Shown piece by piece: positions 47,901-60,379 of a DNA stretch of 64,000 nt (its first letter is position 1; every line of letters begins with the position of its first letter). The notes under the pieces were generated by a model that did not search any database, was not told the origin of the DNA, and worked only from the letters and a program-made list of their open reading frames with translations. Position numbers and translations under genes: made by a program. The stretch is from Balanoglossus misakiensis (taxonomy: Eukaryota; Hemichordata): positions 10,106,001-10,170,000 of the forward strand of contig CM082596.2 in NCBI GenBank assembly GCA_040954595.2, written 5' to 3'.

Positions 47901-49440
47901 ATTGTGAAATGTCCCATGTGCTTCCTGGCTAGCGTTGTGGTAACATATTATTCGGGGTGTCCGCAGATCGTTCATTGATTTTCTGAGAAATAGCCTAACT
48001 GATACTATCTCCAACATAAACCGCACCCTGGAAAGATTAAATGATCTTTTAGGTGGACTTTGAAAATCTGATTAACTCATCTAAGCATTTTAGCTAAGTT
48101 GTATATTTTTTAATTATAATCATACAAAATACTTAAAAAATAAAAACAATGTTCAGTTTTAATACCCACTGATGAGGGGAAACATCAGTTTCAAATTCTT
48201 TTCATGGGAGCGCTTGAGCAGAGTTATGAGTTTTGCTCTGTGAAAGAAAATGGGGGGATTTCAAAATTTTGGCAGTTCGGAAGGGGGATTTCAAAATATT
48301 TCGGGTTGTGAAAGGGGGGGGGGGGGGCATGTGAAAATTAGCGGTAAAAGATGAATCCCCCCCCTCCAGAGGTGTTTGTGAATGCAGCCTAAGAAAGAAA
48401 AAATGTGAAATGGGTCAAATATGGGCCGGACGTGCCCATTCAACTCAATTTACTTTTGTTTGCTTTAAGTAGGAATTGATCACAGCTATATTTATTTTGG
48501 ACACCTGAGCGACAAGAAAACAATCTGATTCTACATTTTAAAAAGCGTCATTGGAAAAGCACTGCAATTTTGTTTCTTGCTTTAAAAAAGTTTGGGGTGG
48601 CATGTAATAATTAAGGTGTGTCTAAATTACTAATTTGGTGCACCTCAAAGCCCTTAGCCAATGTAAATTATATCCTGCATTGTATTCATGAAGGATATCC
48701 TCCCGCGAGGTCAATGCCATTCAATGTCAAACAGTCTCAACAAAGACCATTGGACACTCATAGCCGTTTTGTATGAAAGTGACTGGAGTACGAGATGAGT
48801 TTCATGACAACAACAAATCATGCTCAGTCTCGCTGCAGGGTCTATAATTTCAATAACGGCTAGACGCTGGACACTATCTTAGGTAACACTTTAGGGTCAT
48901 AGTGCTGGAACGACATGTTTAAACAGGTCGTTCCGGCACTCTGACCCTTTCGGCCCCAGTCGTTTCAGCCCCCATTTTCCACGACCCAAGTCGTTACAGC
49001 CCGGACAGTAACACCCCAAACATTTCAACACTTATCAGGGAAGACCTTAGCCCAACTATTAAAACTTGGCTTGAACCTACTTAAGTTCTCCGCATGAAAT
49101 ATGAGCGAGCGTTGTCAGAGGACGACAGCTACGCACACTTTGGGCGTGACCGAATCAAACAGAATTGAATATTCTATATTCGGAAAAAACACCTTATCTC
49201 CGTTTTGCCGTTGACAAACCGATTTCTGTCATGACAGTTACTCCCGGGGACTGTGACAGACCATATACAGACAGTAGAGGCCGCGCGCTGGGGGTCTACA
49301 CAAGTCACTACAGCTGATGTAAGCAAGTACAACATGCTTTGCTTGCAGGAATGTTCCATTTTCAATAGAGGGGTGTGTATATTCAGAGGGAATGTCAGTC
49401 GAGGCCCTGGCTGGCAACATGCGGCGTATATATTGACAAT
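47901..49440. other. Intergenic, no gene recognised; contains a long hairpin
   Basis: AT-rich sequence with a G homopolymer near 48307-48327. A 54-nt near-perfect palindrome lies at 48894-48947 (annotated separately). Beyond it, CAGTCGTTTCAGCCC and AAGTCGTTACAGCCC form a small repeat pair. No ORF is supportable. Confidence 0.6.
48894..48947. other. Near-perfect 54-nt palindrome
   Basis: The left arm starts GGGTCATAGTGCTGGAACGA and the right arm ends CGTTCCGGCACTCTGACCC, with TTTAAA at the centre. The stem is about 24 bp with a few mismatches. It may be a foldback element remnant. Confidence 0.8.
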
Positions 49441-49444
49441 CTTA

Positions 49445-50368
49445 GCCGGGAGACCAGGGCGTCGATCTAAAATACAACGCTCGGGGACAGTCGAGCAAGT
49501 CCTGCTGAGCTGAAAGATAGTAGTCTTGGCAACGATCGAGGTCGCTTAGTAACAAATGGATAACGAGTGATCTATCAAATGTTGACGGGCGCCAGTGGTT
49601 GGATGATATAATTAAAGGCACGTAAGCTGTAACTGGATAAAAAATTAAAGCTTTAAATAATCTCATATATGCTTTTAATTATGTCTATTAAATGCTATTT
49701 CATGATAATATATCAAGCTCAACACTTATTTATGACAAAATGGCCAAAAATTAAAGAAAAACGAAAATTCCTGCAATTTAAAAAAAAGCGCAATATTGCA
49801 ATGAAAAATGAAAATCTGATGTCTCAGTGGTGTACATTTACTTCCATGAGCTCAAGTGGATGAGATCATGTTTTGTTTATGAAGTTTCACAACCGGAAAT
49901 GCAACATTTTCATTGTTTCTTGCATTTTCCCACGGTGGCGGCCATAATCGCTTGCGGCAAAGCTTTATTATTTATCTGGTTAAAACTTGCATATGCACTC
50001 ATACTTAGGGTTTATAATGCTTGTGTATTGTTCACTACCTTCATCTGTATGGACTAATGGTAGTGCAGTTTGAAACAAAAATTATGAAAATTATCCCAAA
50101 AGTTACACCTTACGTGCCTTTAACAAAGCTTGGTTATGAATATTCATACACCTTCAAAACCACTCCCACATCCCATCGCGGGAATTTCACACATGACTCC
50201 ACCTCTATTTCCTTATTTAGAAGGCGACGATGTCATGTGGTTAACATTGAGTGACCAATTAGCTTACACGCAAGATTTACCACACGTGTCGTTCTACGAA
50301 CAGAATTCTGTTCGTAAATAGAGACTGTCCCCGGGCGTTTCTTTTCCCCGACGCCCTGGTCTCCAGGC
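49445..50368. mobile_element. Candidate small element with two-block inverted ends
   Basis: The left end has GCCGGGAGACCAGGGCGTCG (49445-49464) and then CTCGGGGACAGTC (49480-49492). The right end carries the reverse complement of both blocks: GACTGTCCCCGGGCG near 50323-50337 and CGACGCCCTGGTCTCCAGGC at 50349-50368. The enclosed roughly 900 bp has no convincing ORF. A related GGGGACTGT lies outside at about 49244. Target duplications were not identified. Confidence 0.6.
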
Positions 50369-50692
50369 TATGACAATCTCGCTGATAGGCGCAGCTGGAA
50401 TTTATGTTTCTGTGGTATGATTATTGTATTTTATCAATGCACAATCACGATGGGCGAGTTTCAAGCAAGCAATTGGATTCGCTTCAATCCCTCACTAAAA
50501 TCTAGACTGCACCACTGTATAATAACACAATACAGTCTTCTAGCCTCATGGTATAAACAGGAACTCTTGTCTGCTGGACATCCGGGTACTTTGGTCTACT
50601 GAGTGAACGCGTTACGTATAGAGGTAGCGCAAAGTGAAAACCTATTTAAGGCAGCCACAACAATCAGTGTTGACGTACATACAATCTGACTA

Positions 50693-50785
50693 AAATCGCA
50701 GTTGGTATGACGACAGCATACTAATAATACTGTACCACATAAGTAAAAGACGTCGTCGTACCATACATCTGATTTTATTCAGATT
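50693..50785. mobile_element. Foldback MITE, AATCTGATT-ended family, copy 1
   Basis: A 93-bp inverted-repeat element with ends AATCTGACTAAAATCGCAG and CTGATTTTATTCAGATT and an internal GACGACAGCATA segment. The related copy lies 260 bp downstream at 51047-51155. Confidence 0.75.
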
Positions 50786-50803
50786 ACTGCATATTTGCAT
50801 ATA

Positions 50804-51010
50804 CTGTGAAACAAGTTATTTTCGCGAGCAATACATTTTCGCGAGATACGTGAGAGCCAAAATGGTATGAAAATAAGAGGTCGCATCATTATTTTTGAAG
50901 ATAACGATGCAGTGAATGAAATAAGAGAACGCGAAAATTAATACTCGCGAAACAGTAGCCTCTCTCGATATCGTGAAAATTTCAACTCGCTAAAATAAAG
51001 TGTTTTACAG
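50804..51010. mobile_element. Mariner-type MITE (TA target) between two foldback MITEs
   Basis: A 207-bp element starting CTGTGAAACAAGTTATTTTC and ending CTAAAATAAAGTGTTTTACAG, flanked by TA at 50802-50803 and 51011-51012. Inverted ends and TA duplication fit Tc1/mariner mobilisation. It is rich in TTTTCGCGAG motifs. No coding capacity. Confidence 0.75.
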
Positions 51011-51046
51011 TAGTTTATGTATGTAAATTGTTCCTGATGTTAACAC

Positions 51047-51155
51047 AATCTGATTAAAATCAGATGTAGGCCTAGGGAATGGCGACGTAGTTTTTTGATG
51101 CTGCGACAGCATAAAAAACACGTCGCCGTTCCCTACATCTGATTTTAATCAGATT
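51047..51155. mobile_element. Foldback MITE, AATCTGATT-ended family, copy 2
   Basis: A 109-bp near-perfect hairpin. Ends are AATCTGATTAAAATCAGATG and CATCTGATTTTAATCAGATT, with inner arms GGGAATGGCGACGT and ACGTCGCCGTTCCC around TGCTGCGACAGCA. The termini are themselves palindromic. TTAAC sequences lie on both sides. Confidence 0.85.
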
Positions 51156-51269
51156 AGCGTTAACATAACTTTATCAGAATAAGTTAACGCCATAACTTTG
51201 ACAGAATAAGAGTTGCCTCAAACGGCTCTAACCGATTTTCCATTAATAGCAGAACAAACAAGCTGTAAT

Positions 51270-53237
51270 CAATACGCCAACCTTTAAAATATTACTTTAG
51301 AAAGTTTGTATTCATACTTTCTTCAAGTTGTCATAACGCTAACCCGAAATGTGTTTTAGTATTGCCTTTGTATTAATGGGCTAGATTCATGGCGTTATAT
51401 GTCATAAATTAAAAAGACAACCCTTATTGTTTTTGATAATATTTATGTCGGAGAATCCACAATGAAAAATATGTATTTTCAATTTCATAACTCAAAATAA
51501 TTTCCAAATCCATGACCTTATTTTCAACTCCAGTGATCGTACATCCTGAACCTTGTGCCAGTAAATGATTGGTCATTACAGGGTTAATGGGCACTCTCCC
51601 GTTCTCTTCCTCCGCAGTTTCATTCATGTTCTTGTTTGACGGAAATGGGTGTGACCAGACGCTTGAATGTTTTCATGTGGGTTGAGTTGTTCATCGGGAA
51701 CGGCCTCCTGGTGTGTCTGTACAGGTACGCAAGGAGAAACTGCCCACAAGAAGCTGCGAGTGAAACTATTTAAGGTAGTATGTGCCTCGCGGTCCGAGAT
51801 TCAGACAAATGATAGTCCTCAAAACTTTTTCAAGTAATTGATTTACTAAAGTGTGTGGTGAGTCTCTTTGAAAACAACAACAATATTACTCATCATATTG
51901 TAATTTTTTGAAACTATAAAATGAAGTTGACAATGCACCAAACAGATTCTATTTATTTCTTCATGACCATGTTCACCCCAAGGTCATATGGACCTGCAAG
52001 TATATGCCAGAGCCAGAGACGACATTACCGAAGCCAGAGTTTAAAGCTTACAGGTCACCCCTTGCCAGCTCATGACTAGCTAAACTGCCATGGATGCCAA
52101 GAGATATATGACTACGGTAACCTGTAGATGGTTTCAGTATGTTTGAAGAAAGTGGTGGCGCACTTTTGGCTACATTTGAAATGGCTATGGTACCAGTGGT
52201 TGCATTTGCAAAGGTGACCTTTGACCTGGCATCTTTAAAGATATTAAAGAACGATTTACCATTCCTTGTTGTCGTAAAATGACATCTGTAATAACTTATA
52301 TTTTATCTGTTCATCTTGAAGTACTATATATTTAAACGCCAATTTTCCATTGCCAATCAAGTTTTTACAAATAAATTGTAATATGCATGTTGATTTTACA
52401 AAAACTCCTTACTTCCAAGTGAATTCTGTTACACATCACGTAACTATTTTCCCCACGAATTCTTCAGTTGCTAACTCGGAAATTTCATATATTGGGCAGA
52501 AATTGGATACATTACCCAGCCATTAAAATTACAGTTTTCTATTTTAATTGATCGTCCATAACTTCAAGTACTTTGACTTGACATACATTAAAAACATCAT
52601 GGTGAATAAATAAAAATTATTTGATTATCTAATTGTGCATGTTTACATGGTTTTATTTTAGTATGCTGGGTACTTAATGTCTAATGGCTCGCTGATTTTA
52701 TACTGTTCAAGATGACAATCTAATTTTAGTTTTCAGCTGATAATTGAAATCAATGATTCAAAAAAATTGAATTTTGACATGAATAAACTTCTTGTTCATG
52801 GCAGTTGCTGTGTTTTGTTTCATTTGTATTCAATTTTTGCAAGCATACCATTGAGCACAGTTTGATTTGATTAAACACGTTTATCGGAAAATTTTGTCAT
52901 TTGAAATATCTGTTTTTGCGCCCTCTACCATTTGACCAAATGATTCTCTTATTTTGGTGGCCTTTGTCTGTGTATATGAGAATACTATAGTACTCTCGCA
53001 TCGATCATAGTAGAAGTTGAAAACGTCTCTTGCCACGTGGCCTGGAAGAAAGGCGATCTTTAGAGTAAAAAAAACAAACTATCCAGATAGGAAGCTAGAA
53101 AAGAAGTTGAATCGTTGAAATTTTATTTATTTTATATTGTTAATATCGTTGGTGATGTTGACTGGCCGACAATCTTTGTCACACGAGTCTTTTCAGGCAG
53201 ATTAAAACATTGCCTATTCCAGCAATAATCACAACAG
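51270..53237. repeat. 1968-bp duplicated segment, copy 2
   Basis: This is the partner of 34526-36493, of equal length and in the same orientation. Differences are scattered, and indels balance out overall. It contains the second candidate terminal exon at 51618-51773. Confidence 0.9.
51618..51773 (+). CDS. Candidate terminal exon, transmembrane tail, second copy
   Basis: The acceptor CTCTTCCTCCGCAG, the 156-bp length, the frame and the TAA stop are the same as at 34873-35028. The membrane segment is MWVELFIGNGLLVCLY here, so it gains a Glu and an Asn relative to MWVSLFIGIGLLVCLY. The tail RYARRNCPQEAASETI is identical. Preserved frame with amino-acid changes inside the hydrophobic segment could mean weak constraint or a young duplication. 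Upstream exons are not visible. Confidence 0.4.
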   Translation, partial: FHSCSCLTEMGVTRRLNVFMWVELFIGNGLLVCLYRYARRNCPQEAASETI

Positions 53238-54221
53238 GAGTGTGTCACACAGGAGACAGTTGGGATTATAGTCATAATCTACCTTAGTTTGTTGTCAACA
53301 ACCAGATGTGGTCGCATTCCGTGCATCCGTGCATATTTTGGAACAACGACTCTATCGAACAGACGTATTTCAAACACCTTGGAGAAAAACATCGATGACC
53401 AGTGGAATTGACTGTCGCTTGAAATCCGATAGGAATACACCTGTTTACGGTGGACGATACCGACACTCCTCTGCTAACTTAATCTGCTCTGCTAACTATA
53501 CCTGCTTTGATTAAGTTGCGTCTAAAACTTTCCTTACAATACAATGTGGGTCTCGACTGTCGGTCCCAACTATAGCGACGACAGCCTCGGTATGTTTCGC
53601 CGATAGCAATCCGGAGATGAAATTTGCATACAGCAATATCTTTCAAGATAAATAATTTATGTCCTAAAGGTATTACTTTTAGTGGTCTGACGGAGACGTT
53701 TTCTGCTGTAACATGCAAAACCTGCGGCGGACCTGAGGTCATGTTGCGAACACTGTAGTTTTGTTACGCCCGCCATCCTTCGGACGTTTACCTCATCGGG
53801 GCTTCTTTGGGGAATCAGCCACGTCCGAAGGGTGAGAGTGTAAATTCTCTCCCTCTCCTTCTCCACCCAACATATTCATAGAGTCAGAGAGAGGTACCCG
53901 GCATATCGTAAACTTAACGAGAGGCATAACGAGACTTTCAACAAGTTTTCCGAGTAACACAAATAGTTCTGGTTTATTACTGGTCACACGTAAGAATTAC
54001 ACGACTCTATCCATGCTCGTTGACTCCCGTCACGGATCTCCGGTGATAATAATGTGATATCAAATTTCATCACCTCTTATTAATACGTTAGTCAAGTATT
54101 ATGTCATAAAAGGAACACGTCATCTTAATATTTCTTAAACATGAACTTAGCGCGTGATATCTCTATCTCGTTCTGACATGTATCAATTACACAATCTTGT
54201 TTACTCTGAGTGAAGTACCTA
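53238..54221. other. Intergenic, no gene recognised
   Basis: Mixed sequence without a supportable ORF. A 24-bp stretch at 53547-53570 (starting TGGGTCTCGACTG) is identical to 36681-36704. Confidence 0.6.
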
Positions 54222-55795
54222 TTTTTTTTGATGATTTTCACCGGTTTTTTTTTTCAAAAATCGACGAACCCATGATTTTTTTCAAAATCGACGAAATTTT
54301 GAGATTTTGCAGTCGAAAATTTGTCATTTTGTTGATTTTCACCCATGTTTTTTTTAAACAATCGACGAACCCATGATTTTTTTTCAAAATCGACGAACTT
54401 TTGAGATTTGGAAAATCGAAAATTTGTCATTTTTTGATGATTTTCACCCATGATTTTTTTTACAAAAATCGACGAACCCATGATTTTTTTCAAAATCGAC
54501 GAAATTTTGAGGTTTTGCAAAGTCGAAAATGTTTCATTTTTTGATGATTTTCACCATGTTTTTTTTTAAAAATCAACGAACCCATGATTTTTTTTCAAAA
54601 TCGACGAAATTTTGAAATTTTGCAGTCGAAAATTTGTAAATTTTTGATGATTTTCACCCATGTTTTTTTAAAAAATCAACGAACCCATGATTTTTTTCAA
54701 AATCGACGAAATTTTGAGATTTTGCAAAGTCGAAAATTCAACCATGTTTTTTTTCAAAAATCGACGAACCCATAATTTTTTTCAAAATCGACGAAATTTT
54801 GAGATTTTGCAAAATCAAAAATTTGTCATTTTTTGATGATTTTCACCATGATTTTTTTCAAAAATCGACCAAATTTTGAGATTTTGCAGTCGAAAATTTG
54901 TAATTTTTTGATGATTTTCACCCATGTTTTTTTTTCAAAAATCGACGAACCCATGATTTTTTTCAAATTCGACGAAATTTTGAGATTTTGCAAAGTCGAA
55001 AATTTGTCATTTTTTGATGATTTTCACCCATGATTTTTTTCAAAAATCGACGAACCCATAATTTTTTTCAAAATCGACGAAATTTTGAGATTTCGCAAAG
55101 TTGAAAATTTGACATTTGTTGATGATTTTCATGAGCTATAGCCCATGATTTTTTTTTCAAAAATCGACGAACCCGTTTTTTTTTCAAAAATCGACGATTT
55201 TTTGAGATTTCGCAAAGTTGAAAATTTGACATTTGTTGATGATTTTCATGAGGTATAGCCCATGATTTTTTTTTTTCAAAAATCGACGAAATTTTGAGAT
55301 TTGCAAAGTCGAACATTGGTCATTTTGATGATTTTCACCCATTTTTTTTTCAAAAATCGACGAACCCATGATTTTTTTTCAAAATCGACGAAATTTTGAG
55401 ATTTTGCAAAGTCGAAAATTTGTCATTTTTTGATGATTTTCATCCATGTTTTTTTTCACAATTCAACGAACCCATGATTGTTTTCAAAATCGACGAAATT
55501 TTGAGATTTTGCAAGAACCCATGATTTTTTTCAAATTCGACGAAATTTTGAGATTTTGCAAAGTCGAAAATTTGTCATTTTTTGATGATTTTCACCCATG
55601 ATTTTTTGCAAAAATCGACGAACCCATGATTTTTTTCCAAAATCGACGAAATTTTGAGATTTTGCAAAGTCGAAAATTTGTCATTTTTTGATGATTTTCA
55701 TCCATGTTTTTTTTTCAAAATTCAACGAACCCATGATTTTTTTCAAAATCGACGAAATTTTGAGATTTTGCAAGAACCCATGATTTTTTTCAAAA
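54222..55795 (+). repeat. Satellite C, array in forward orientation
   Basis: Tandem units combine three segments: AAAATCGACGAAATTTTGAG, ATTTTGCAAAGTCGAAAATT and TGTCATTTTTTGATGATTTTC. They are separated by T/A homopolymers and an optional CAAAAATCGACGAACCCATG module. Units run about 75-108 bp depending on that module. The array ends at a head-to-head switch near 55795. It corresponds to the right-hand repeat arm of a foldback element whose core is not in the window. Confidence 0.95.
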
Positions 55796-58370
55796 TCTCA
55801 AAATTTCGTCGATTTTGAAAAAAATCATGGGTTCGTCGATTTTTGAAAAAAAAACATGGGAGAAAATCTTCAAAAAATGGGAATTTTGTCGATTTTTGAA
55901 AAAAAAAATCATGGGTGAAAATCATCAAAAAATGACAAATTTTCGACTTTGCAAAATCTCAAAATTTCGTCGATTTTTGAGAAAAATCATGGGTGAAAAT
56001 CATCAAAAAATGACAAATTTTCGACTTTGCAAAATCTCAAAATTTCGTCGATTTTTGAAAAAAAACATGGATGAAAATCATCGAAAAATGACAAATTTTC
56101 GACTGCAAAATCTCAAAATTTCGTCGATTTTTGAGAAAAATCATGGGTGAAAATCATCAAAAAATGACAAATTTTCGACTTTGCAAAATCTCAAAATTTC
56201 GTCGATTTTTGAAAAAAAACATGGATGAAAATCATCGAAAAATGACAAATTTTCGACTGCAAAATCTCAAAATTTTGTCGATTTTGAAAAAAGTATGGGT
56301 TCGTCGATTTTTAAAAAAAATCATGGGTGAAAATCATCAAAAAATGACAAATTTTCGACTTTGCAAGAACTTCGAGATTTTCGTCGATTTTTGAAAAAAA
56401 AAATCGTGGGGGGGGGGGGGGAAATCATAAAAAAATGACAAATTTTCGACTTTGCAAAATCTCAATATATCGTCGATTTTGGAAAAAAAAACATGGGTTC
56501 GTCGAAAAAAAACATGGGTGAAAATCATCAAAAAATGACAAATTTTCGACTTTGCAAAATCTCAAAAGTCCGTCGATTTTGAAAAAAAACATGGGTGAAA
56601 ATCTTCAAAAAATGACAAATTTTCGACTTTGCAAAAACTCATAATTTCGTCGATTTTTGAAAAAAAATGGGTGAAAATCATCAAAAATGACAAAGTTTCG
56701 ACTTTGCAAAATCTCAAAATTTCATCGATTTCTGAAAAAAATCATAGGGGAAAATCATCAAAAAATGACAAATTTTCGACTGCAAAATCTTAAAATTTCG
56801 TCGATTTTTGAAAAAAAAACATGGATGAAAATCATCAAAAAATGACAAATTTTCGACTGCAAAATCTCAAAATTTTGTCGATTTTGAAAAAAGTATGGGT
56901 TCGTCGATTTTTAAAAAAAATCATGGGTGAAAATCATCAAAAAATGACAAATTTTCGACTTTGCAAGAACTTCGAGATTTTCGTCGATTTTTGAAAAAAA
57001 AAATCGTGGGGGGGGGAAATCATAAAAAAATGACAAATTTTCGACTTTGCAAAATCTCAAAATATCGTCGATTTTGGAAAAAAAAAACATGGGTTCGTCG
57101 AAAAAAAAACATGGGTGAAAATCATCAAAAAATGACAAATTTTCGACTTTGCAAAATCTCAAAAGTCCGTCGATTTTGAAAAAAAATATGGGTGAAAATC
57201 TTCAAAAAATGACAAAGTTTCGACTTTGCAAAATCTCAAAATTTCATCGATTTCTGAAAAAAATCATAGGGGAAAATCATCAAAAAATGACAAATTTTCG
57301 ACTGCACAATCTTAAAATTTCGTCAATTTTTGAAAAAAAATCATGGGTAAAAATCATCAATAAATGAAAAATTTTCGACTTTGCAAAATCTCAAAATTTC
57401 GTCGATTTTTGAAAAAAATCATGGGTGAAAATCATCAAAAAATGACAAATTTTCGACTTTGCAAAATTTTCAAAAATTCGTTGATTTTTGAAAAAAAAAA
57501 TGGGTTATAGCTTATGAAAATCATCAACACATGACAAATTTTCGACTTTGCAAAATCTCAAAATTTCGTCGATTTTGAAAAAAATCATGGTTTCGTCGAT
57601 TTTTGAAAAAAAACATGGGTGAAAATCTTCAAAAAATGACAAATTTTCGACTTTGCAAAAACTGAAAATTTCGTCGATTTTTGAAAAAAATAATGGGTGA
57701 AAATCATCAAAAAAGACAAAGTTTCGACTTTGCAAAATCTCAAAATTTCGTCGATTTCTGAAAAAAATCATGGGTAAAATCGTCAAAAAAATGACAGATT
57801 TTCGACAGCAAAATCTTAAAATTTCGTCAATTTTTAAAAAAAAAATCATGGGTAAAAATCATCAAAAAATGACAAATTTTCGACTTTGCAAAATCTCAAA
57901 ATTTCGTCAATTTTTGAAAAAAAAATCGTGGGGGGGGGGGAAATCATCAAAAAAATGACAAATTTTCGACTTTGCAAAATTTTGAAAAATTCGTCGATTT
58001 TAAAAAAAAAACATGGGTTCGTCCATTTTTGAAAAAAAAAACATGGGTGAAAATCATCAACAAATGACAAATGTTCAACTTTGCAAAATCTCAAAATTTC
58101 GTCGATTTTTGAAAATAAAATCGTGGGTGGAGGGAAATCATCAAAAAAATGACAAATTTTCGACTTTGCAAAATTTTCAAAAATTCGTCGATTTTTGAAA
58201 AAAAAAACATGGGTTCGTCCATTTTTGAAAAAAAAACATGGGTGAAAATCGTCAACAAATGACAAATGTTCAACTTTGCAAAATCTCAAAATATTGTCGA
58301 TTTTTGAAAAAAAACATGGGTTCGTCGATTTTTGAAAAAAAAAAAACATGGGTGAAAATCGTCAAAAAAT
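55796..58370 (-). repeat. Satellite C, array in inverted orientation (left arm of foldback element 1)
   Basis: The same units as 54222-55795 are reverse-complemented: CATGGGTGAAAATCATC, AAAATGACAAATTTTCGACT and CAAAATCTCAAAATTTCGTC. G homopolymers interrupt some units (about 56407, 57007 and 57930). Several multi-unit blocks within the array are repeated, for example 56220-56500 against 56820-57110. Frames read through the array are by-products. Confidence 0.95.
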
Positions 58371-58975
58371 GACACATTTTTATCGTGGCCCCTACACGTC
58401 AATTTTAATTTATTATTTTGAAAGTTAAACTTTAATTTTAGATAGACAATATCTTTTCCCAAGAAGTAAACTTTAATTTTGGTGGCGGCAACTAATTTTG
58501 ATGGACAAAACTTTTTGATTTTGACAATAAAACTTTAATTTTAATTATCACAAATTTTATTTTAGAGAACCAAATTTTATTTTTCGAAAGCAAATTTTAT
58601 TTTTTCCAAGAATAATATTTTAATAAGGATTTATTTTGTCCAAAATAAACAGTAACAACTTGAGATAAACTTATTCATACTACGTGGATTTTTTTTTCAA
58701 AAAGGTATGTTTTAATTTTTAAAGAAAAAGTTCATTTTGTAAAATAACAAATTATTTTTCCCAGGTGAAAATATTTTACGGAGTTAAATTTTAATTTACA
58801 TTTAAATAACCTTTAAACACTCGAGATAAAATTATATGTACTCGATGGAATTATTTAACTTTTTAAAACAAAATGTTTTTATTGCTTAAGAAAAAACAAA
58901 TATTTACTAATGTTACAAATTATTTTTCCCGGGTGAAAAGTTTATTTTACAGGGATCAATTTAATTTATAACACA

Positions 58976-59082
58976 CCATGCAGCGAACCCTCGATCGTGA
59001 TTCGTCAATACGACGTCACGTGACCTTAGTCATTTCGAACTGTTGCCTTGGGCATCAGTTCGATAGGTTTGGTGTGTTATAA
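58976..59082. repeat. Inverted-repeat insertion with TTATAACACACC ends
   Basis: It begins TTATAACACACC and ends GGTGTGTTATAA, enclosing about 85 bp. It is absent from the corresponding place in the right arm, so it was probably inserted or retained only in the left arm. Confidence 0.7.
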
Positions 59083-59084
59083 AA

Positions 59085-59270
59085 CACATGATGGCTGACA
59101 TATTCGGGCAACAGTGTATTTTTAATGACCTCGGGACTGCCAGTCACACCAAAACAGTCTGTTTTCCCTCGGGCTATGCCCTCGGGAAAACAAGACTGTT
59201 TTAGTTGTGACTAGCAGCACCCTCGGTCATCAAAATACACTGTTGCCCTCATTGTCAGTCATCATGTGTA
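59085..59270. mobile_element. 186-bp foldback hairpin inside the left arm
   Basis: CACATGATGGCTGACA at the left mirrors TGTCAGTCATCATGTG at the right. GGGCAACAGTGTATTTTTAA mirrors AAAATACACTGTTGCCC, and CCCTCGGGC mirrors GCCCTCGGG at the centre. The right arm has no counterpart. Confidence 0.85.
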
Positions 59271-60031
59271 TACTGATTTCTAGTAACACAACTTATGGGG
59301 GCGCTCTTTCTAATGCTACTGACAAACTTTTGTTATGAGGGCGCAATTCAGGTTTCGGCGTGCGAATTTCTTTTACATGCATGACAAAATATATTTTCAG
59401 AAAGCGAAATATTTTTTTCTTCGCGGCGGAAATGAAGCTATCCCACAATTCCCGTAAATGAGGACGTTACAGGAGTGCATAAATCCAACAAACACATGAG
59501 ATGGCTATCTATCCACAGTGCAATGTTTACAGATTGTATCTACTATACTACGACCCGGGCAGACAAATCCGGACAATCTCGCCGACGTATCGTAGACCTT
59601 TGAATGACGCTGTCGATCAAATTGAATACAAGATCTAGGGGAGTCGGTCCGTGGGAGAAATCGGCCAGGTGCGAACTTGGCTCGTAGGATCGTTTAAATT
59701 AAAGTCCTTTAAATTATGTTTCGTGTATGCTTCACATTTTACGTGTACAGTAAACCACAGTGCTGCTCTGTCCCTGTCCCTAGGCAGTTTGTGGAGTGAC
59801 CGTGGTACAGTCGCCGCCGTTTAATCAGGACACCATGAGTTATATATAGCCGCTCTAGAAAACATGACCTCAGACAGGTCCCTCAGGACCGTGCCTCCAA
59901 TTCAACGATCACGTAGATGGACGCGCTGCCGCTTATGAGGTCACCGGGGAGCTTTCCAAAGTGGTCGCGTGGAGCTGCTTCAGTCCGTCCTCGACGTGAA
60001 ACACCCGAAATTGGAAGGGATAGCCGGTTAA

Positions 60032-60379
60032 AGGGACAAAGTCTCTCTCTCGCTGGCCTTTTTCCATTAATTATGTTTGATACAAGACGCCGTTTATGTT
60101 ATTCTACATGTGGATATATGGTGAATCAACATTCGACCACACACAACTTCCATCTCGTTTGTAGGATATAAGAGTAAAACCTCGCCCAAAATGAATAAAT
60201 TGTAAAAAACAAATATTCATTATGGCGAGTTTTTTTCACTCTCCTGTCTATAAGAGGTATGGAAGTTGTGTGTGGTTGAATGTTCATTCACTAAATATCC
60301 ACATGTAGAATAACAAACGTTGTCTTTTATCAAATATAATTAATGGCAAAAAGGGCAGCGAGAGAGAGACTTTGTCCCT
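60032..60379. mobile_element. TTAA-type foldback MITE, copy 2, with intact target duplication
   Basis: A 348-bp element starting AGGGACAAAGTCTCTC and ending GAGAGACTTTGTCCCT, flanked by TTAA at 60028-60031 and 60380-60383. It is nearly palindromic throughout and closely related to 33662-34004. It sits at the junction of the foldback spacer and right arm. Non-coding; probably mobilised by a piggyBac- or Kolobok-type transposase. Confidence 0.88.
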
